DNA of 64,000 bases from NCBI RefSeq assembly GCF_048323655.1, contig NZ_JBLUWW010000006.1, positions 62,001 through 126,000 of the forward strand, given 5' to 3'. The position numbers were made by a program, and so were the translations under genes. Source of the DNA: Salinimicrobium soli. GTDB lineage: Bacteria; Bacteroidota; Bacteroidia; Flavobacteriales; Flavobacteriaceae. The notes under the pieces were generated by a model. That model was given only the letters and a program-made list of their open reading frames with translations. It did not search any database and had not been told where the DNA came from. Numbering within the stretch: position 1 is the first letter of the stretch; each line of letters begins with the position of its first letter. Of the stretch, positions 50,485 through 60,070 are shown piece by piece.

Positions 50485-51444
50485 TTAATAGAGATATCGT
50501 GTTAATTGACCTGCTTCTATCATTACAAACCTGAAGACAAGTCCGCCAATGATCACCAGTATCGCAGGTACCACTACAGGTACTCTGAAACCTATAAGTT
50601 CGATCAACTCCAGGGTAGCCGGCACCAGTAAGCCGAGTAACACTACAAATCCGAAAAACATTACTGTGAATTCTCCTCCTACCAAAAGGTTCATAGCTTC
50701 AAGCTGCACCTGGGAACCTGCATAATACCCCATGATCATATGGGCGATCAAAGCAAGTTCGATAATAATCAACCCCAAATCTATCTTTCCAAAAAGGTGC
50801 TTTTCTTTGACACTTTTGGAAAGTATAATGATTGCAGCAGCTCCTGTTGAAAGTCCGGAGGTTAGGAACAAAGGTCCAAGAATAGCATTATTCCAGAGAG
50901 GCCGGGCGTTAAAGGCAGATAATAAAATTCCTGTATATACTCCCAGGATCAATGATAAAGGGATCAAAGCATAAGCTATGTACATTCTGTTTTTGACAAC
51001 CCATTTTTCAAGCTTGTTCAAGAATTTGAACCGGCTAAATAATCTTATTTTCAATTCTACTTTCGAATAAGCTTCTCTATAATAGCTGAATGCCCATAGA
51101 AATGATAATGGCGTTACGATCATTAAGACCCAGGCACCCCAGGACATGGGAGATTCAATTCTAAAGGTGGTATACAATTGCCAGGTGTAAAGTGGGTGAG
51201 TGAGGTCATAAACTAAAGCCAACAACCCTAAAGACAAAGCTACCGGAGGTATAATAGAGGCCATTTTAACCGCCCCGGGATACTCTTTATCCTTTCCCAG
51301 AACATAAAATAGAGCTGCAAAAAATAAAATCCCTGCTGCTAATCCACCTAAAAATAAGTAGAGAGCAATCGGCCAATGCCACACTTCCAGGGAAGGGTCA
51401 ATATTTGGAATATTTCGTCCACTGGTAAATAATTCTTCGTGCAT
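50485..51444 (-). CDS. NrfD/PsrC-type quinone-linked membrane subunit
   Basis: A 319-residue integral membrane protein with eight to nine predicted helices, of the NrfD/PsrC family that exchanges electrons between menaquinone and a periplasmic Mo/FeS pair. Typical is the HWPIALYLFLGGLAAGILFF start region (about 23-42). It follows the ferredoxin-like subunit gene by 12 nt. Low charge and the absence of Cys ligands fit a quinone-binding role. Confidence 0.88.
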   Translation of the reverse strand: MHEELFTSGRNIPNIDPSLEVWHWPIALYLFLGGLAAGILFFAALFYVLGKDKEYPGAVKMASIIPPVALSLGLLALVYDLTHPLYTWQLYTTFRIESPMSWGAWVLMIVTPLSFLWAFSYYREAYSKVELKIRLFSRFKFLNKLEKWVVKNRMYIAYALIPLSLILGVYTGILLSAFNARPLWNNAILGPLFLTSGLSTGAAAIIILSKSVKEKHLFGKIDLGLIIIELALIAHMIMGYYAGSQVQLEAMNLLVGGEFTVMFFGFVVLLGLLVPATLELIELIGFRVPVVVPAILVIIGGLVFRFVMIEAGQLTRYLY

Positions 51445-51456
51445 AATATTACTTCT

Positions 51457-51990
51457 TTAGATTAAGTAAAATACATGGGGGTTAGTTCCTGCTTCAGGCG
51501 CTAAGGTTTTGTATTTCCTGTTCTTTAATAGTTGTGAAACTTCGCTATTTGGGTTGTCCAGATCTCCAAAGTACATACACTTGGTAGGGCAGACAGATAC
51601 ACAGGCAGGAAGTTGTCCTTTTTCCAATCTGTGATGACAGAAGGTACACTTGTCTACATAACCATCTGGATGTTGATAGCGTGCATCGTATGGGCAGGAC
51701 TCTATACAGGCGCCGCAACCAATGCATTCATCAGCAGTTACCAGAACTACTCCTCCTTCAGCTATGTGACTTGCCCCGGTTGGACAGCATCTTACGCAGG
51801 GTGCTGTGTCACAGTGATTACATCTTTCTGACCTTAGTTCTAACTCAAGGTTGGGATATGATCCGCTTACAACTTCTGTTATCCAATCTCTGCAATACCC
51901 ATGAGGAACATTATTTTCTGTTTGACAAGCCACTACACAATCACTACATCCAACACATTTTAAAGTGTCTATTACCATTGCGTATCTCAT
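51457..51990 (-). CDS. Four-cluster ferredoxin subunit (PsrB/PhsB type)
   Basis: A 177-residue electron-transfer subunit with four [4Fe-4S] binding groups: CVGCSDCVVAC (residues 12-22), CNHCDTAPCVRCCP, CIGCGACIESCP and CTFCHHRLEKGQLPACVSVC. There is no signal peptide; it would be exported together with the Tat-signal subunit. Its start overlaps the catalytic subunit stop by four bases, so they are translationally coupled. Confidence 0.93.
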   Translation of the reverse strand: MRYAMVIDTLKCVGCSDCVVACQTENNVPHGYCRDWITEVVSGSYPNLELELRSERCNHCDTAPCVRCCPTGASHIAEGGVVLVTADECIGCGACIESCPYDARYQHPDGYVDKCTFCHHRLEKGQLPACVSVCPTKCMYFGDLDNPNSEVSQLLKNRKYKTLAPEAGTNPHVFYLI

Positions 51991-54230
51991 ATCTCTAAAT
52001 TTTTATGGGGATTTTCGGTTAAAATTGAAACAAAATTGCCTCTGAGACCAGTTCCTCCCATTAGTGGATCTATAACTGTTTGAGAAATTAATTCGGTATC
52101 ACTTACCCCTTTACCATAGGCTCTGGATAATTTCTTGTTATTGTGGCCAAACCCATGATACATATAAACCGAATCCCATCTTATCCTTTCGGTGATCCTG
52201 ACTTTGATAGGGAATGAGGAAACTATACCGTCCTGATTTTTTAACCAGACTTCCTGATATTTTTTCAATCCGAGTATTCTCGCCACTTTAGGATTTACCC
52301 AAAGTGTGTTTTCATCTTTAAGGTCACTGAGGTTGGGATTATTGATGGTCCTGCTAAACGTGTGCATTGGAGACCTCCCATAATTAAGTCTGTAGTAACC
52401 TTGAGGCGGTTGGGGATGAGGTGTATAAACAGGCATTGGATCAAAGCCTTTATCTGCCAGCTGTTGTGAATAGAATTCAACCTTTCCACTCGGTGTCCAG
52501 AATTGGTAATCCTGCCCATCTTTAAGAAATAAGGGTCCTGAAGTTCTCTCAAAATTCTTGACTCCTATTTTTTTCATTTCTTCCAGAGAGGTCCCCAATT
52601 TGTTGAGCTGCCATTCAATTACTTCTTCAAAATCATTATAATCGAAATACTCACTCAATCCAATACGTTCTCCTATTTGCTTACTAATCCACCAGGCGGG
52701 CTTGGAATTATATTTGGGTTTTACTGCAGGAATCCTGACTGCAATAGACGGATTGCGGTTTGTAGCAGACCGTATTCCATCATAACGTTCCAAATAGGTA
52801 CACTCCGGAAGAACCACATCTGCATATCCCGTGATTTCCATTGGCATGGTATCCACCACAACCAGGAATTCGAGGGCGTTGATAGCCTTAATGGTTTTTT
52901 CTTGCTGAGGCAGGGATTGTGTCAAATTAGTTCCTGCAACCATCCAGGCTTTTATTGGATGTTCATTATGATCGTTTTCTATGGTCGCTTTTATCACTTC
53001 TGTAGTGATTCCCATCTGAGCAAACGGATATTTTTCTCCGATCTCTTCCCAGCCCCATTTAGGTTTCGGATATTCGGGATGAGGATACGTAGGTACTTTG
53101 AGACTTTCTTTGAAGTAGAAGCCGCCTCTGTTTCCCCAGGATCCCAGCAGTCCGTTTAGAATTGCCATAGCCCGCGCTCTTTGGGAATCATCACCATACC
53201 AGGTCACGTGCCTTCCGGGGTGAATAATTGTAGACGGTGCAGCAGCTGCCATTACACGGGCAGTCTTTCTAATTACATCTGGTTCTATGGTTGTAATTCC
53301 ATAGGCCCACTCCGGGGTATAAGTTCTTACATGTGCTTTTAACTGGTCAAATCCAAGACCGTATTTCTCAACATATTTCTTGTTGTATAAACCTTCTTCG
53401 ATCAACACATGCATCCATGACAATAGTAGTGCGATGTCAGTTCCCGGTTTGATCGCAAGCCAGTGGTTTGATTTGCTGGCCGCAGTAGAGAGCCGTGGGT
53501 CCACCGTTATAATGGTAGCTCCATTATCAATGGCATCAGACATTTCCTGAACCGGCGAATTATGCATATTCTCGCCGAGATGGGAGCCGATAAGTACCAG
53601 GCATTTGGTGTCTCTTATGTCTGCCGGTTCCGGAGATCCAACCCATGACCCGAAGGTCAATCCAAACCCTGTCTCCCTGGGGCCTCTACATTGCGCATAA
53701 GCAGGTTCTGCAATAGTGTCTGACCCATAAGCTTTAAATAGATGTTCAAAGTGGCTTCCGGGAGATCCATGTTTCAGTAATGCGAAGGATTCGGGACCAT
53801 ACTTCTCTTTAATTCCTTTAAATTTTGAAGCGATAAGATCAAGGGCTTCTTCCCAACTTGCTTCCCTAAAGGTTTCTTCACCTCCAATAGTTGTTCTTAT
53901 CAATGGGGTTTTAAGTCTGTCTTCATCATTATACATCCCAACGCCACCGGTTCCTCTGGGGCAAAGTCTTCCGTTGCAGTGGGTGTCATCTTCATTACCT
54001 GTGATTTTAGTGACCTTACCTTCTTCATCAGTATAAACCCATCCGGCACATTTCCAAAAGCATACTTCACAGTAAGTGGCGGATCTTGTGAATTTTTTAG
54101 CAATATTTTTCTTAACAGCTGCATCTAAAAGCGGGTTCATACCCATCAGATTTAGTGCACTTGCTGAGGTTGCCAAACCTCCTATTCCCAAGGCAGAGAT
54201 TTTTATGAATTTTCTTCTTGAAGTAGCCAT
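51987..54230 (-). CDS. Molybdopterin oxidoreductase, polysulfide/thiosulfate reductase type
   Basis: A 747-residue catalytic subunit. The Tat signal SRRKFIK (about 3-9) sends it, folded, to the periplasm. An N-terminal [4Fe-4S] site CEVCFWKC...C precedes the Mo-bis-MGD domains, and the likely Mo ligand is the Cys in AQCRGPRETGFG (about residue 185). Cys as ligand is found in PsrA, PhsA and nitrate reductase Nap, not in DMSO reductase (Ser). Context (PsrB, PsrC, YeeE, rhodaneses) favours a sulfur compound as substrate; arsenate or tetrathionate enzymes are less likely but not excluded. ATG 54230 starts just before the Tat motif; a TTG at 54239 is unlikely. Confidence 0.88.
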   Translation of the reverse strand: MATSRRKFIKISALGIGGLATSASALNLMGMNPLLDAAVKKNIAKKFTRSATYCEVCFWKCAGWVYTDEEGKVTKITGNEDDTHCNGRLCPRGTGGVGMYNDEDRLKTPLIRTTIGGEETFREASWEEALDLIASKFKGIKEKYGPESFALLKHGSPGSHFEHLFKAYGSDTIAEPAYAQCRGPRETGFGLTFGSWVGSPEPADIRDTKCLVLIGSHLGENMHNSPVQEMSDAIDNGATIITVDPRLSTAASKSNHWLAIKPGTDIALLLSWMHVLIEEGLYNKKYVEKYGLGFDQLKAHVRTYTPEWAYGITTIEPDVIRKTARVMAAAAPSTIIHPGRHVTWYGDDSQRARAMAILNGLLGSWGNRGGFYFKESLKVPTYPHPEYPKPKWGWEEIGEKYPFAQMGITTEVIKATIENDHNEHPIKAWMVAGTNLTQSLPQQEKTIKAINALEFLVVVDTMPMEITGYADVVLPECTYLERYDGIRSATNRNPSIAVRIPAVKPKYNSKPAWWISKQIGERIGLSEYFDYNDFEEVIEWQLNKLGTSLEEMKKIGVKNFERTSGPLFLKDGQDYQFWTPSGKVEFYSQQLADKGFDPMPVYTPHPQPPQGYYRLNYGRSPMHTFSRTINNPNLSDLKDENTLWVNPKVARILGLKKYQEVWLKNQDGIVSSFPIKVRITERIRWDSVYMYHGFGHNNKKLSRAYGKGVSDTELISQTVIDPLMGGTGLRGNFVSILTENPHKNLEI

Positions 54231-54307
54231 AACTCTCAATTATTTATGCAAGGGTAAACCTATTTCTAAATGTGAGGTCCTAGCATGATAAAAATCATAT
54301 TGTCAGT

Positions 54308-54339
54308 ATTTTATATGTGACAATTGTCACATATAAAAT
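54308..54339. promoter_or_regulatory. 32-bp perfect palindrome, Crp/Fnr-type operator
   Basis: Perfect inverted repeat centred between 54323 and 54324 with core TGTGACAATTGTCACA, which fits TGTGA-N6-TCACA, the Crp consensus, and extends into ATATAAAA arms. It lies between the divergent Mo-enzyme operon and the multiheme cytochrome gene. A TAATTTTG -7 box for the cytochrome is at 54391-54398, so the site would be about 80 nt upstream of its start. The Crp/Fnr gene at 63021 is the obvious candidate regulator. Confidence 0.75.
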
Positions 54340-54415
54340 GTTAAAGTCAGTATATAAAAAGTATTAATTAATTAACATTTTAAAATGTCGTAATTTTGAA
54401 GTACAGTTGTTTTTG

Positions 54416-56302
54416 ATGAAAAAAAGAACCTCCCAAATTGCTCTTTTTTCAGTACTTATTTTACTGATAGCTATCCTTTTATATGTTCGAAACAACAATC
54501 CTTTTCACTCCTATACAGATCCTGAAAATTCTTATAAGGAAATTAGAGTGGGGGAGACTGAATCATGTCTTCAATGTCATCAAAACACCACCGGTTATTC
54601 GGATTATCATAACCCGGAACTTATTGGCTGTTCCAGTTGTCATTTAGGAAACACAACCTCTCTAAACAAAACCGTGGCTCATGAAGGAATGATCCTGATA
54701 CCCGGAAATCTTTCTGATGCAAGAGAGACCTGTGGGAAATGCCATTTTGAAGAATTAAGAAAGGTCAATAATTCTCTGATGACCACCAATAGCGGACTCG
54801 TTGCAGTGGATAAATATGTTTTTGGTGAAGCTGACAGCCCTAACTATCATTATCATATAAAAGACATAGAATATTCTGCGGCAGATAAACATATAAGAGA
54901 TCTATGTGCTAATTGTCATCTGGGTGCAGAAAAACCCGGACTCGGAGAAATAAACCAATTGAGTAGAGGAGGTGGTTGTATCGCCTGCCATCTTAATTAT
55001 TCTGATGAAGCAAAGTCAGACCTGGAAAAATACCTGGCCTCTGGTAAAAAAGAATTACCCAGGTTCCACCCTTCAACAGATATATTTGTAAATGACACCC
55101 ATTGTTTTGGTTGCCATAGTCGTTCCAGTAGGATATCTACCAATTATATAGGTTTACAGGAGACATTATTAGATGAAAAAGAGATCCACGGCAAAAATGG
55201 TTACTCGGTTCTGGAGGATAAAAGGGTTTATAAAAACCTGGAGGCAGATGTACATCATACAAAAGGTCTTTTATGTATAGATTGTCACTCCTCCCATGAG
55301 GTGATGGGTACCGGCGAAAAACATTTACATCAGGAAGATGCAGTTTCTTTAAATTGCAGTGACTGCCACTTCAAAGAAAAGCCCAAAACAATTTCCTATG
55401 GTTCATTAGACAGGGAAAGTCTTTTAACGTACATGCACCGCAATTTTGAACATGCAGATAAGGAAATTATTGCAGTTAAGAAAGATGGGCATCCACTAGT
55501 AAATACTTTTGTGGACTCTAATGGGAATGCCTTTTTAATAGGTAAGAAGGACGGAGTATTACATCCATTAAAACCTCAACCCGAGGTATGCTCAAGAACT
55601 GCTCATCAAAATGTGAGCTGCAGTGCCTGTCATTCTTCCTGGACTTCACGTTGTATTGGCTGTCACAATCAATTCGATCGGGATAAACCGGGAGCTTTTG
55701 ATCTACTGGATAAAAAATATGTTACCGGTCAATGGGAAGAATATGTCGCTGAATTTTCATCATCACAGCCTGCTTTGGGAGTAAGAGAACATGAAGGTAA
55801 CAATGTTATTGAACCGGCAATTCCCGGAATGATCATGACTATCGACAAAGGAAGTTATGCCGGTAAGCCCGGGGAAGATATTTCATTTCACAGGCTTTAT
55901 GCACCAAATTCACCTCATACCACCACAAAGGAGGTTAGGGACTGTAGATCCTGTCACGCTAACCCTGCAACCCTTGGCTACGGAATGGGTTCTCTGGTTT
56001 ATAATGTAAAGAACAACAAAGGCTCCTGGGAATTTACTCCTCAATATGCATTGAATACCTATGACAATTTACCTGAAGATGCCTGGATCCCTTTTTTAAA
56101 GAAAGTCGACAAGGGTGTGGTAAATTCTACCCGAACTAACTTCAGGCCTTTTAATGTGAAGGAACAAAAGCGAATGTTACTGGTTGGAGCCTGCCTGCAA
56201 TGTCATAAAGATGATTCTAAAGTTATGAGACAGACTCTGGAACTTGGATTACAACCTGTTCTAAAAAAGGTAACAGACGAATGTATTTTACCTGGAAAGT
56301 AA
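54416..56302 (+). CDS. Twelve-heme c-type cytochrome
   Basis: A 628-residue periplasmic electron carrier or reductase with an N-terminal signal or anchor helix (about 8-26) and twelve CxxCH sites: CLQCH, CSSCH, CGKCH, CANCH, CIACH, CFGCH, CIDCH, CSDCH, CSACH, CIGCH, CRSCH and CLQCH. Many His outside the motifs can serve as axial ligands. It resembles multiheme cytochromes linked to sulfur or nitrogen oxyanion reduction, but the reaction cannot be read. ATG 54416 begins the signal peptide. It is divergent from the Mo-enzyme operon across the 32-bp palindrome and ends directly against the moaA stop. Confidence 0.93.
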   Translation: MKKRTSQIALFSVLILLIAILLYVRNNNPFHSYTDPENSYKEIRVGETESCLQCHQNTTGYSDYHNPELIGCSSCHLGNTTSLNKTVAHEGMILIPGNLSDARETCGKCHFEELRKVNNSLMTTNSGLVAVDKYVFGEADSPNYHYHIKDIEYSAADKHIRDLCANCHLGAEKPGLGEINQLSRGGGCIACHLNYSDEAKSDLEKYLASGKKELPRFHPSTDIFVNDTHCFGCHSRSSRISTNYIGLQETLLDEKEIHGKNGYSVLEDKRVYKNLEADVHHTKGLLCIDCHSSHEVMGTGEKHLHQEDAVSLNCSDCHFKEKPKTISYGSLDRESLLTYMHRNFEHADKEIIAVKKDGHPLVNTFVDSNGNAFLIGKKDGVLHPLKPQPEVCSRTAHQNVSCSACHSSWTSRCIGCHNQFDRDKPGAFDLLDKKYVTGQWEEYVAEFSSSQPALGVREHEGNNVIEPAIPGMIMTIDKGSYAGKPGEDISFHRLYAPNSPHTTTKEVRDCRSCHANPATLGYGMGSLVYNVKNNKGSWEFTPQYALNTYDNLPEDAWIPFLKKVDKGVVNSTRTNFRPFNVKEQKRMLLVGACLQCHKDDSKVMRQTLELGLQPVLKKVTDECILPGK

Positions 56303-57313
56303 TTACCCTCCAATAGTGCTCATACTTCTGTTTTGACTGTGCAGCGCAGGTTGTTGTAGTTTGGCTAAATTATCCATTCCACCTCTCACTTTTACCTTAT
56401 TCAGTACAGCTTTCCCGATCACCGGTTCAATGGGCTTTCCTTGCCTGAGCGAGCCCAACAGATTGGATTCGGATGATGAAAATAAACAGTTTTTTAATTT
56501 CCCATCGGCTGTTAACCTCAATCGGTTGCAGGAGTCGCAAAAAGGATTGGTGACCGAACTAATTACAGCAAAACTTCCTGCATAACCCTTTATCCTGTAA
56601 TTTTTGGCAGTATCATTTGATGCATCCTGTAAACGTTCTACACTACCTTCCTCAAAAGAAGAAACTACAGTTTCCATGATTTCTTTATACGAGACCATTT
56701 TGCTCATGTCCCAATTATTTCCGTCAAAAGGCATAAACTCGATGAAGCGGACCGAAACGGGTAGATTCCTGGTGAGATGAATGAACTCAAGGAGCTCCTC
56801 ATCATTCACCCCCCGGATCAACACCACATTTATTTTCACATTAAAACCTTCTTTTTCTAAACGTAACAGGTTGTTAAAAACTGTGTCAAAATGATCTCTA
56901 AGGGTGATCTTCCGGTACTTTTCCTTATTTAAGGTATCAAGGCTTAAATTAATGTTTTTGACTCCATTCGTTTTCAACACCTCAATAAATTTGTGGATAA
57001 TCACTGCATTGGTGGTGATAGACAATTCTACCGGCAAGGAAGCCAGTTTTTCTAAAATAACAGGGAAATCTTTTCTAATTAAGGGTTCGCCACCTGTAAG
57101 CCTTATCTTTGTCACGCCATTTTTCACGAATATCTTTGCTATTTCATAGATCTCCTCATAGGTCATTAAATCCACTTTTGGGGTTAAGGGCACCCCTTCT
57201 GCAGGCATACAATAGAAACAACGCAAATTACAGCGTTCAACTAAAGAAATGCGTAAATAGTTGTGATCCCTACCGTAGGAATCCTGTAATATGTTATTAT
57301 TATTTCTATCCAT
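56303..57313 (-). CDS. moaA: GTP 3',8-cyclase MoaA
   Basis: Radical SAM enzyme that, with MoaC, makes cyclic pyranopterin monophosphate, the first step of molybdenum cofactor synthesis. The 336-residue product has the radical SAM motif CNLRCFYCM (about 30-38), the GGEPL segment, the second cluster near CDSCNRLRLTADGKLKNC, and the essential C-terminal Gly-Gly. Length is typical. It is the last gene of the minus-strand moeA-to-moaA cluster, 64 nt after moaC. Confidence 0.96.
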   Translation of the reverse strand: MDRNNNNILQDSYGRDHNYLRISLVERCNLRCFYCMPAEGVPLTPKVDLMTYEEIYEIAKIFVKNGVTKIRLTGGEPLIRKDFPVILEKLASLPVELSITTNAVIIHKFIEVLKTNGVKNINLSLDTLNKEKYRKITLRDHFDTVFNNLLRLEKEGFNVKINVVLIRGVNDEELLEFIHLTRNLPVSVRFIEFMPFDGNNWDMSKMVSYKEIMETVVSSFEEGSVERLQDASNDTAKNYRIKGYAGSFAVISSVTNPFCDSCNRLRLTADGKLKNCLFSSSESNLLGSLRQGKPIEPVIGKAVLNKVKVRGGMDNLAKLQQPALHSQNRSMSTIGG

Positions 57314-57377
57314 TGTAATTTTTTTACAATTGTCCGGTGGTTAGGTTGGAATGTGTTTTTACAATTCCGGCAGTGGC

Positions 57378-58289
57378 TTAATCATGTCTTGCCCCTTTTA
57401 ATATTCTGAAAATATGTAGCACCGAAGGGAAAATAGCGTCCATAGATTCTTTAGCTCCGTTCGTGGAGCCCGGCAATCCCAGGACAAGAGTGTTCTTCAT
57501 AGTACCCGCAATACTTCTGGATAGCATCGAAAAAGGAGTCCTGTCCTGGCCGTAGTTGCGAATAGCCTCTTCAATTCCGGGTATACGTCTGTCTAATAAG
57601 GGTTCAAGAGCTTCAGGGGTAACATCGCGTTTTGATAATCCGGTTCCTCCTGTATAGATAATCAAATCCAACCCTTGTTGTTGAAATGCCTTCGCTTTTT
57701 CCTGAATAATATCTCTTTCATCAGGAATGATAATGTATTCGGCGATCTTAACGTCACAGGTTTCTAACTTTTCAATAATCGCTTTTCCTGCCCTGTCTTC
57801 TTTTTGTCCGGCTGCGATAGTGTCAGAACAAACGATCACTGCGGCTGTAAGGTCTTTCTTGAAGCGGTCTCTAAAATCTGATTTTCCTCCCTTTTTATCC
57901 AGCAGTTTAATCTGAAGGATCTCAATTCCTTTATCTATGGGCTTCAGCATATCATACATATTTAAGGCTACCACACTTGCGCCGTGCATCGCTTCTACCT
58001 CCACGCCTGTTTTATAAATGGTCTTCACCGTGAACAAAACGGTTATTTCCAGGTCATTGATCTCGTATTCAACATTGGTGAATTCTATTGGCAGGGGATG
58101 GCAATCTGGTAGAAGATCAGGGGTGCGTTTTACTCCTAACAAACCTGCGGCCTTACTCATGGCGAAAACATTGCCTTTGGGAACTGTATCATTCTTAATA
58201 GCTGCAATAGTTTCCTGTTTGCTCACTCTTACAATGGCCTGTGCAACCGCAGTTCTTAACGTAGTGCTCTTATTAGTAATATCAACCAT
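57378..58289 (-). CDS. moaC: Bifunctional MoaC-MoaB/MogA protein
   Basis: A 303-residue fusion. Residues 1-155 are cyclic pyranopterin monophosphate synthase MoaC (KGNVFAMSKAAGLLGVKRTPDLLPDCHPLPI and VEVEAMHGASVVALNMYDML). Residues 155-303 are the molybdopterin adenylyltransferase fold of MoaB/MogA with TGGTGLSKRDVTPE. The fusion links an early and a late step of cofactor synthesis and is found in other Bacteroidota. It lies 3 nt after moaE. Confidence 0.93.
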   Translation of the reverse strand: MVDITNKSTTLRTAVAQAIVRVSKQETIAAIKNDTVPKGNVFAMSKAAGLLGVKRTPDLLPDCHPLPIEFTNVEYEINDLEITVLFTVKTIYKTGVEVEAMHGASVVALNMYDMLKPIDKGIEILQIKLLDKKGGKSDFRDRFKKDLTAAVIVCSDTIAAGQKEDRAGKAIIEKLETCDVKIAEYIIIPDERDIIQEKAKAFQQQGLDLIIYTGGTGLSKRDVTPEALEPLLDRRIPGIEEAIRNYGQDRTPFSMLSRSIAGTMKNTLVLGLPGSTNGAKESMDAIFPSVLHIFRILKGARHD

Positions 58290-58292
58290 TTC

Positions 58293-58736
58293 TTAAGTAT
58301 TTACTTTCCATTGATGGGTACTGTCATCAAATATTTCTTTTCCAAAAACAGGTGCTTTGGCTTTAATTTCTTCAACAATAAATTCCAGGGCTTCAAAAAC
58401 AGTTTTGCGCCTTGGGGAGGAAACAAAAACAAACAGGCAAACCTCTCCCGATTTTACCGTTCCCAGGCTATGATAAATATGCATGCAGGTTAAATCAAAT
58501 TTTGCAAAAGCTGCTTCCCGTATCTCATGAAATATGGTATTAGCCATCTCCCTATACGCGGAATATTCTATAGCCGTTACCGTCTTACCATTAACAATAT
58601 CTGCTCTCACCTGGCCCAGGAAAATATTATGAGCTCCAATACTCATTTTGCTTTGATGCTTTGCTATTGATTGCGCAATAAATTCAGCTGAAATTGCGCC
58701 CTCTACAAAAACATCTTTATATGCCTTATTCTTCAT
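58293..58736 (-). CDS. moaE: Molybdopterin synthase catalytic subunit MoaE
   Basis: Inserts the two dithiolene sulfurs into cyclic pyranopterin monophosphate together with thiocarboxylated MoaD. The 147-residue product shows FLGQVR, YSAYREMA, HSLGTVKSGEVCLFVFVSSPRR and the Lys-containing EEIKAKAPVFGKEIFDD. The start overlaps the end of the moeB gene by 11 nt. Confidence 0.94.
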   Translation of the reverse strand: MKNKAYKDVFVEGAISAEFIAQSIAKHQSKMSIGAHNIFLGQVRADIVNGKTVTAIEYSAYREMANTIFHEIREAAFAKFDLTCMHIYHSLGTVKSGEVCLFVFVSSPRRKTVFEALEFIVEEIKAKAPVFGKEIFDDSTHQWKVNT

Positions 58737-59823
58737 TTTCTACCTGTTTATGTATGCCTTTTATGATCCTGTTGATCTCTGATGCACCTTCCCTGATACT
58801 ATAGCAATTGCTGAAATTATGTTCCTGTAACATAGATACAGCTCGCCTACTTCTAATTCCTGACTGACAGAAAACAGCTTTTGTACTGAACTCACTAATC
58901 TTGTCAATCTGCTGGTTTAGTTCATTCAAAGGAATTTGTATGGCATCGATAGCTTGAACTTTCGGTTGTTCGTGTAGCTCCCTCACGTCTATAAACTGAA
59001 TGTTTTCTTGCCCGAGAAGTTTTTTTATGGAGGTTTCGGGTATTTCTGAATTGCAATTAGCGAACGATTCCTGTTGAAGGAAACTATTCTTATACGACCG
59101 GATTTTTTCAATTTCGGAATCCTTTCTGCTAACGGTCAAAGTGGTGGATTCCGATGATAATGCATTATACCAAAGAATTTTTCCGGAAAGCACACTACCT
59201 GATCCCAGGATGATCTTGAGCACCTCGTTGGCCTGCATTGTTCCAATTATACCCGGCAAAACACCCAGCACGCCGACTTCTGAACAATTTGGGGAGCTGT
59301 TTTTTTCCGGATCTTCGGGGAAAGCACATCTGTAGGAAGGTCCATTCTTAAAATTAAATACGGATACCTGTCCCTGGAATTTATAAACGGCACCAAATAC
59401 CAATGGTTTATTTGTTAATATGCAGGCATCATTGATCAGATATCTTGTTTCGAAATTGTCGCTCGCATCAACAATAATATCGTATTCTTCAAATAACTGA
59501 AGAGCATTCTGAAAATCTAATTTTTGAGGATATGCTTTTACGGTAATGGAATGGTTAAGATCTGCAAGCCTCTTTTTTGCGGCAATCGCTTTGTTTTGCC
59601 CTAGGGAGGATGAACCAAACAGAACTTGACGTTGGAGATTGGAGATTTCAACAGTATCAAAATCGATAATTCCGATTGTTCCTATTCCGGCAGCAGCTAA
59701 ATATTGCAGCACCGGGCAGCCCAATCCACCGGCCCCCACTACAAGAACCCTGGCACCGGAAATTTTGTCCTGACCATTCTGGCCAATTTCAGGAAGAATA
59801 ATATGTCGGTTATATCGGTCCAA
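58726..59823 (-). CDS. moeB: MoeB/ThiF-type adenylyltransferase with C-terminal rhodanese domain
   Basis: Adenylates the C-terminal Gly-Gly of MoaD and probably helps load sulfur. Residues of about 1-240 are an E1-like domain (GAGGLGCPVLQYLAAAGIG and IIDFDTVEISNLQRQVLFG). Residues of about 260-360 are a rhodanese with intact active-site Cys in FCQSGIRS. I chose TTG 59823, 5 nt after the MoaD stop, giving DRYNRHIILPEIGQNGQ; a TTG at 59859 inside moaD would add 12 residues. The Cys-containing rhodanese here contrasts with the Cys-less ones in the Mo-enzyme operon. Confidence 0.88.
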   Translation of the reverse strand: MDRYNRHIILPEIGQNGQDKISGARVLVVGAGGLGCPVLQYLAAAGIGTIGIIDFDTVEISNLQRQVLFGSSSLGQNKAIAAKKRLADLNHSITVKAYPQKLDFQNALQLFEEYDIIVDASDNFETRYLINDACILTNKPLVFGAVYKFQGQVSVFNFKNGPSYRCAFPEDPEKNSSPNCSEVGVLGVLPGIIGTMQANEVLKIILGSGSVLSGKILWYNALSSESTTLTVSRKDSEIEKIRSYKNSFLQQESFANCNSEIPETSIKKLLGQENIQFIDVRELHEQPKVQAIDAIQIPLNELNQQIDKISEFSTKAVFCQSGIRSRRAVSMLQEHNFSNCYSIREGASEINRIIKGIHKQVENEE

Positions 59824-59827
59824 TTTT

Positions 59828-60070
59828 TTATCCGCCTGAAAAAGGAGGCAGCAATACAATTTCGTTATCAGTCAGTTTTTCTTCGGAAGACACTATTTTT
59901 TTATTCTGAGCTACCTGAAAACTATTATTTTTCAAGCCGGAATATTTCGCATAGAGGTTTTCGAGCAATTCCGAAATTCGTGTTCCTGAAAACTCCAGGA
60001 GTTCTTCTTCGCATTTTGTCACTTCGGTAAGCATTCCGAAGTATCTAATTTTTAGCTGCTTCATATTCAA
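59828..60070 (-). CDS. moaD: Molybdopterin synthase sulfur-carrier subunit MoaD
   Basis: Small ubiquitin-like sulfur carrier. The 80-residue product ends in PPFSGG, and the terminal Gly-Gly becomes the thiocarboxylate. It overlaps mobA by 26 nt from ATG 60070 (20 nt from ATG 60064) and is followed by moeB, the enzyme that activates it. Confidence 0.92.
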   Translation of the reverse strand: MNMKQLKIRYFGMLTEVTKCEEELLEFSGTRISELLENLYAKYSGLKNNSFQVAQNKKIVSSEEKLTDNEIVLLPPFSGG

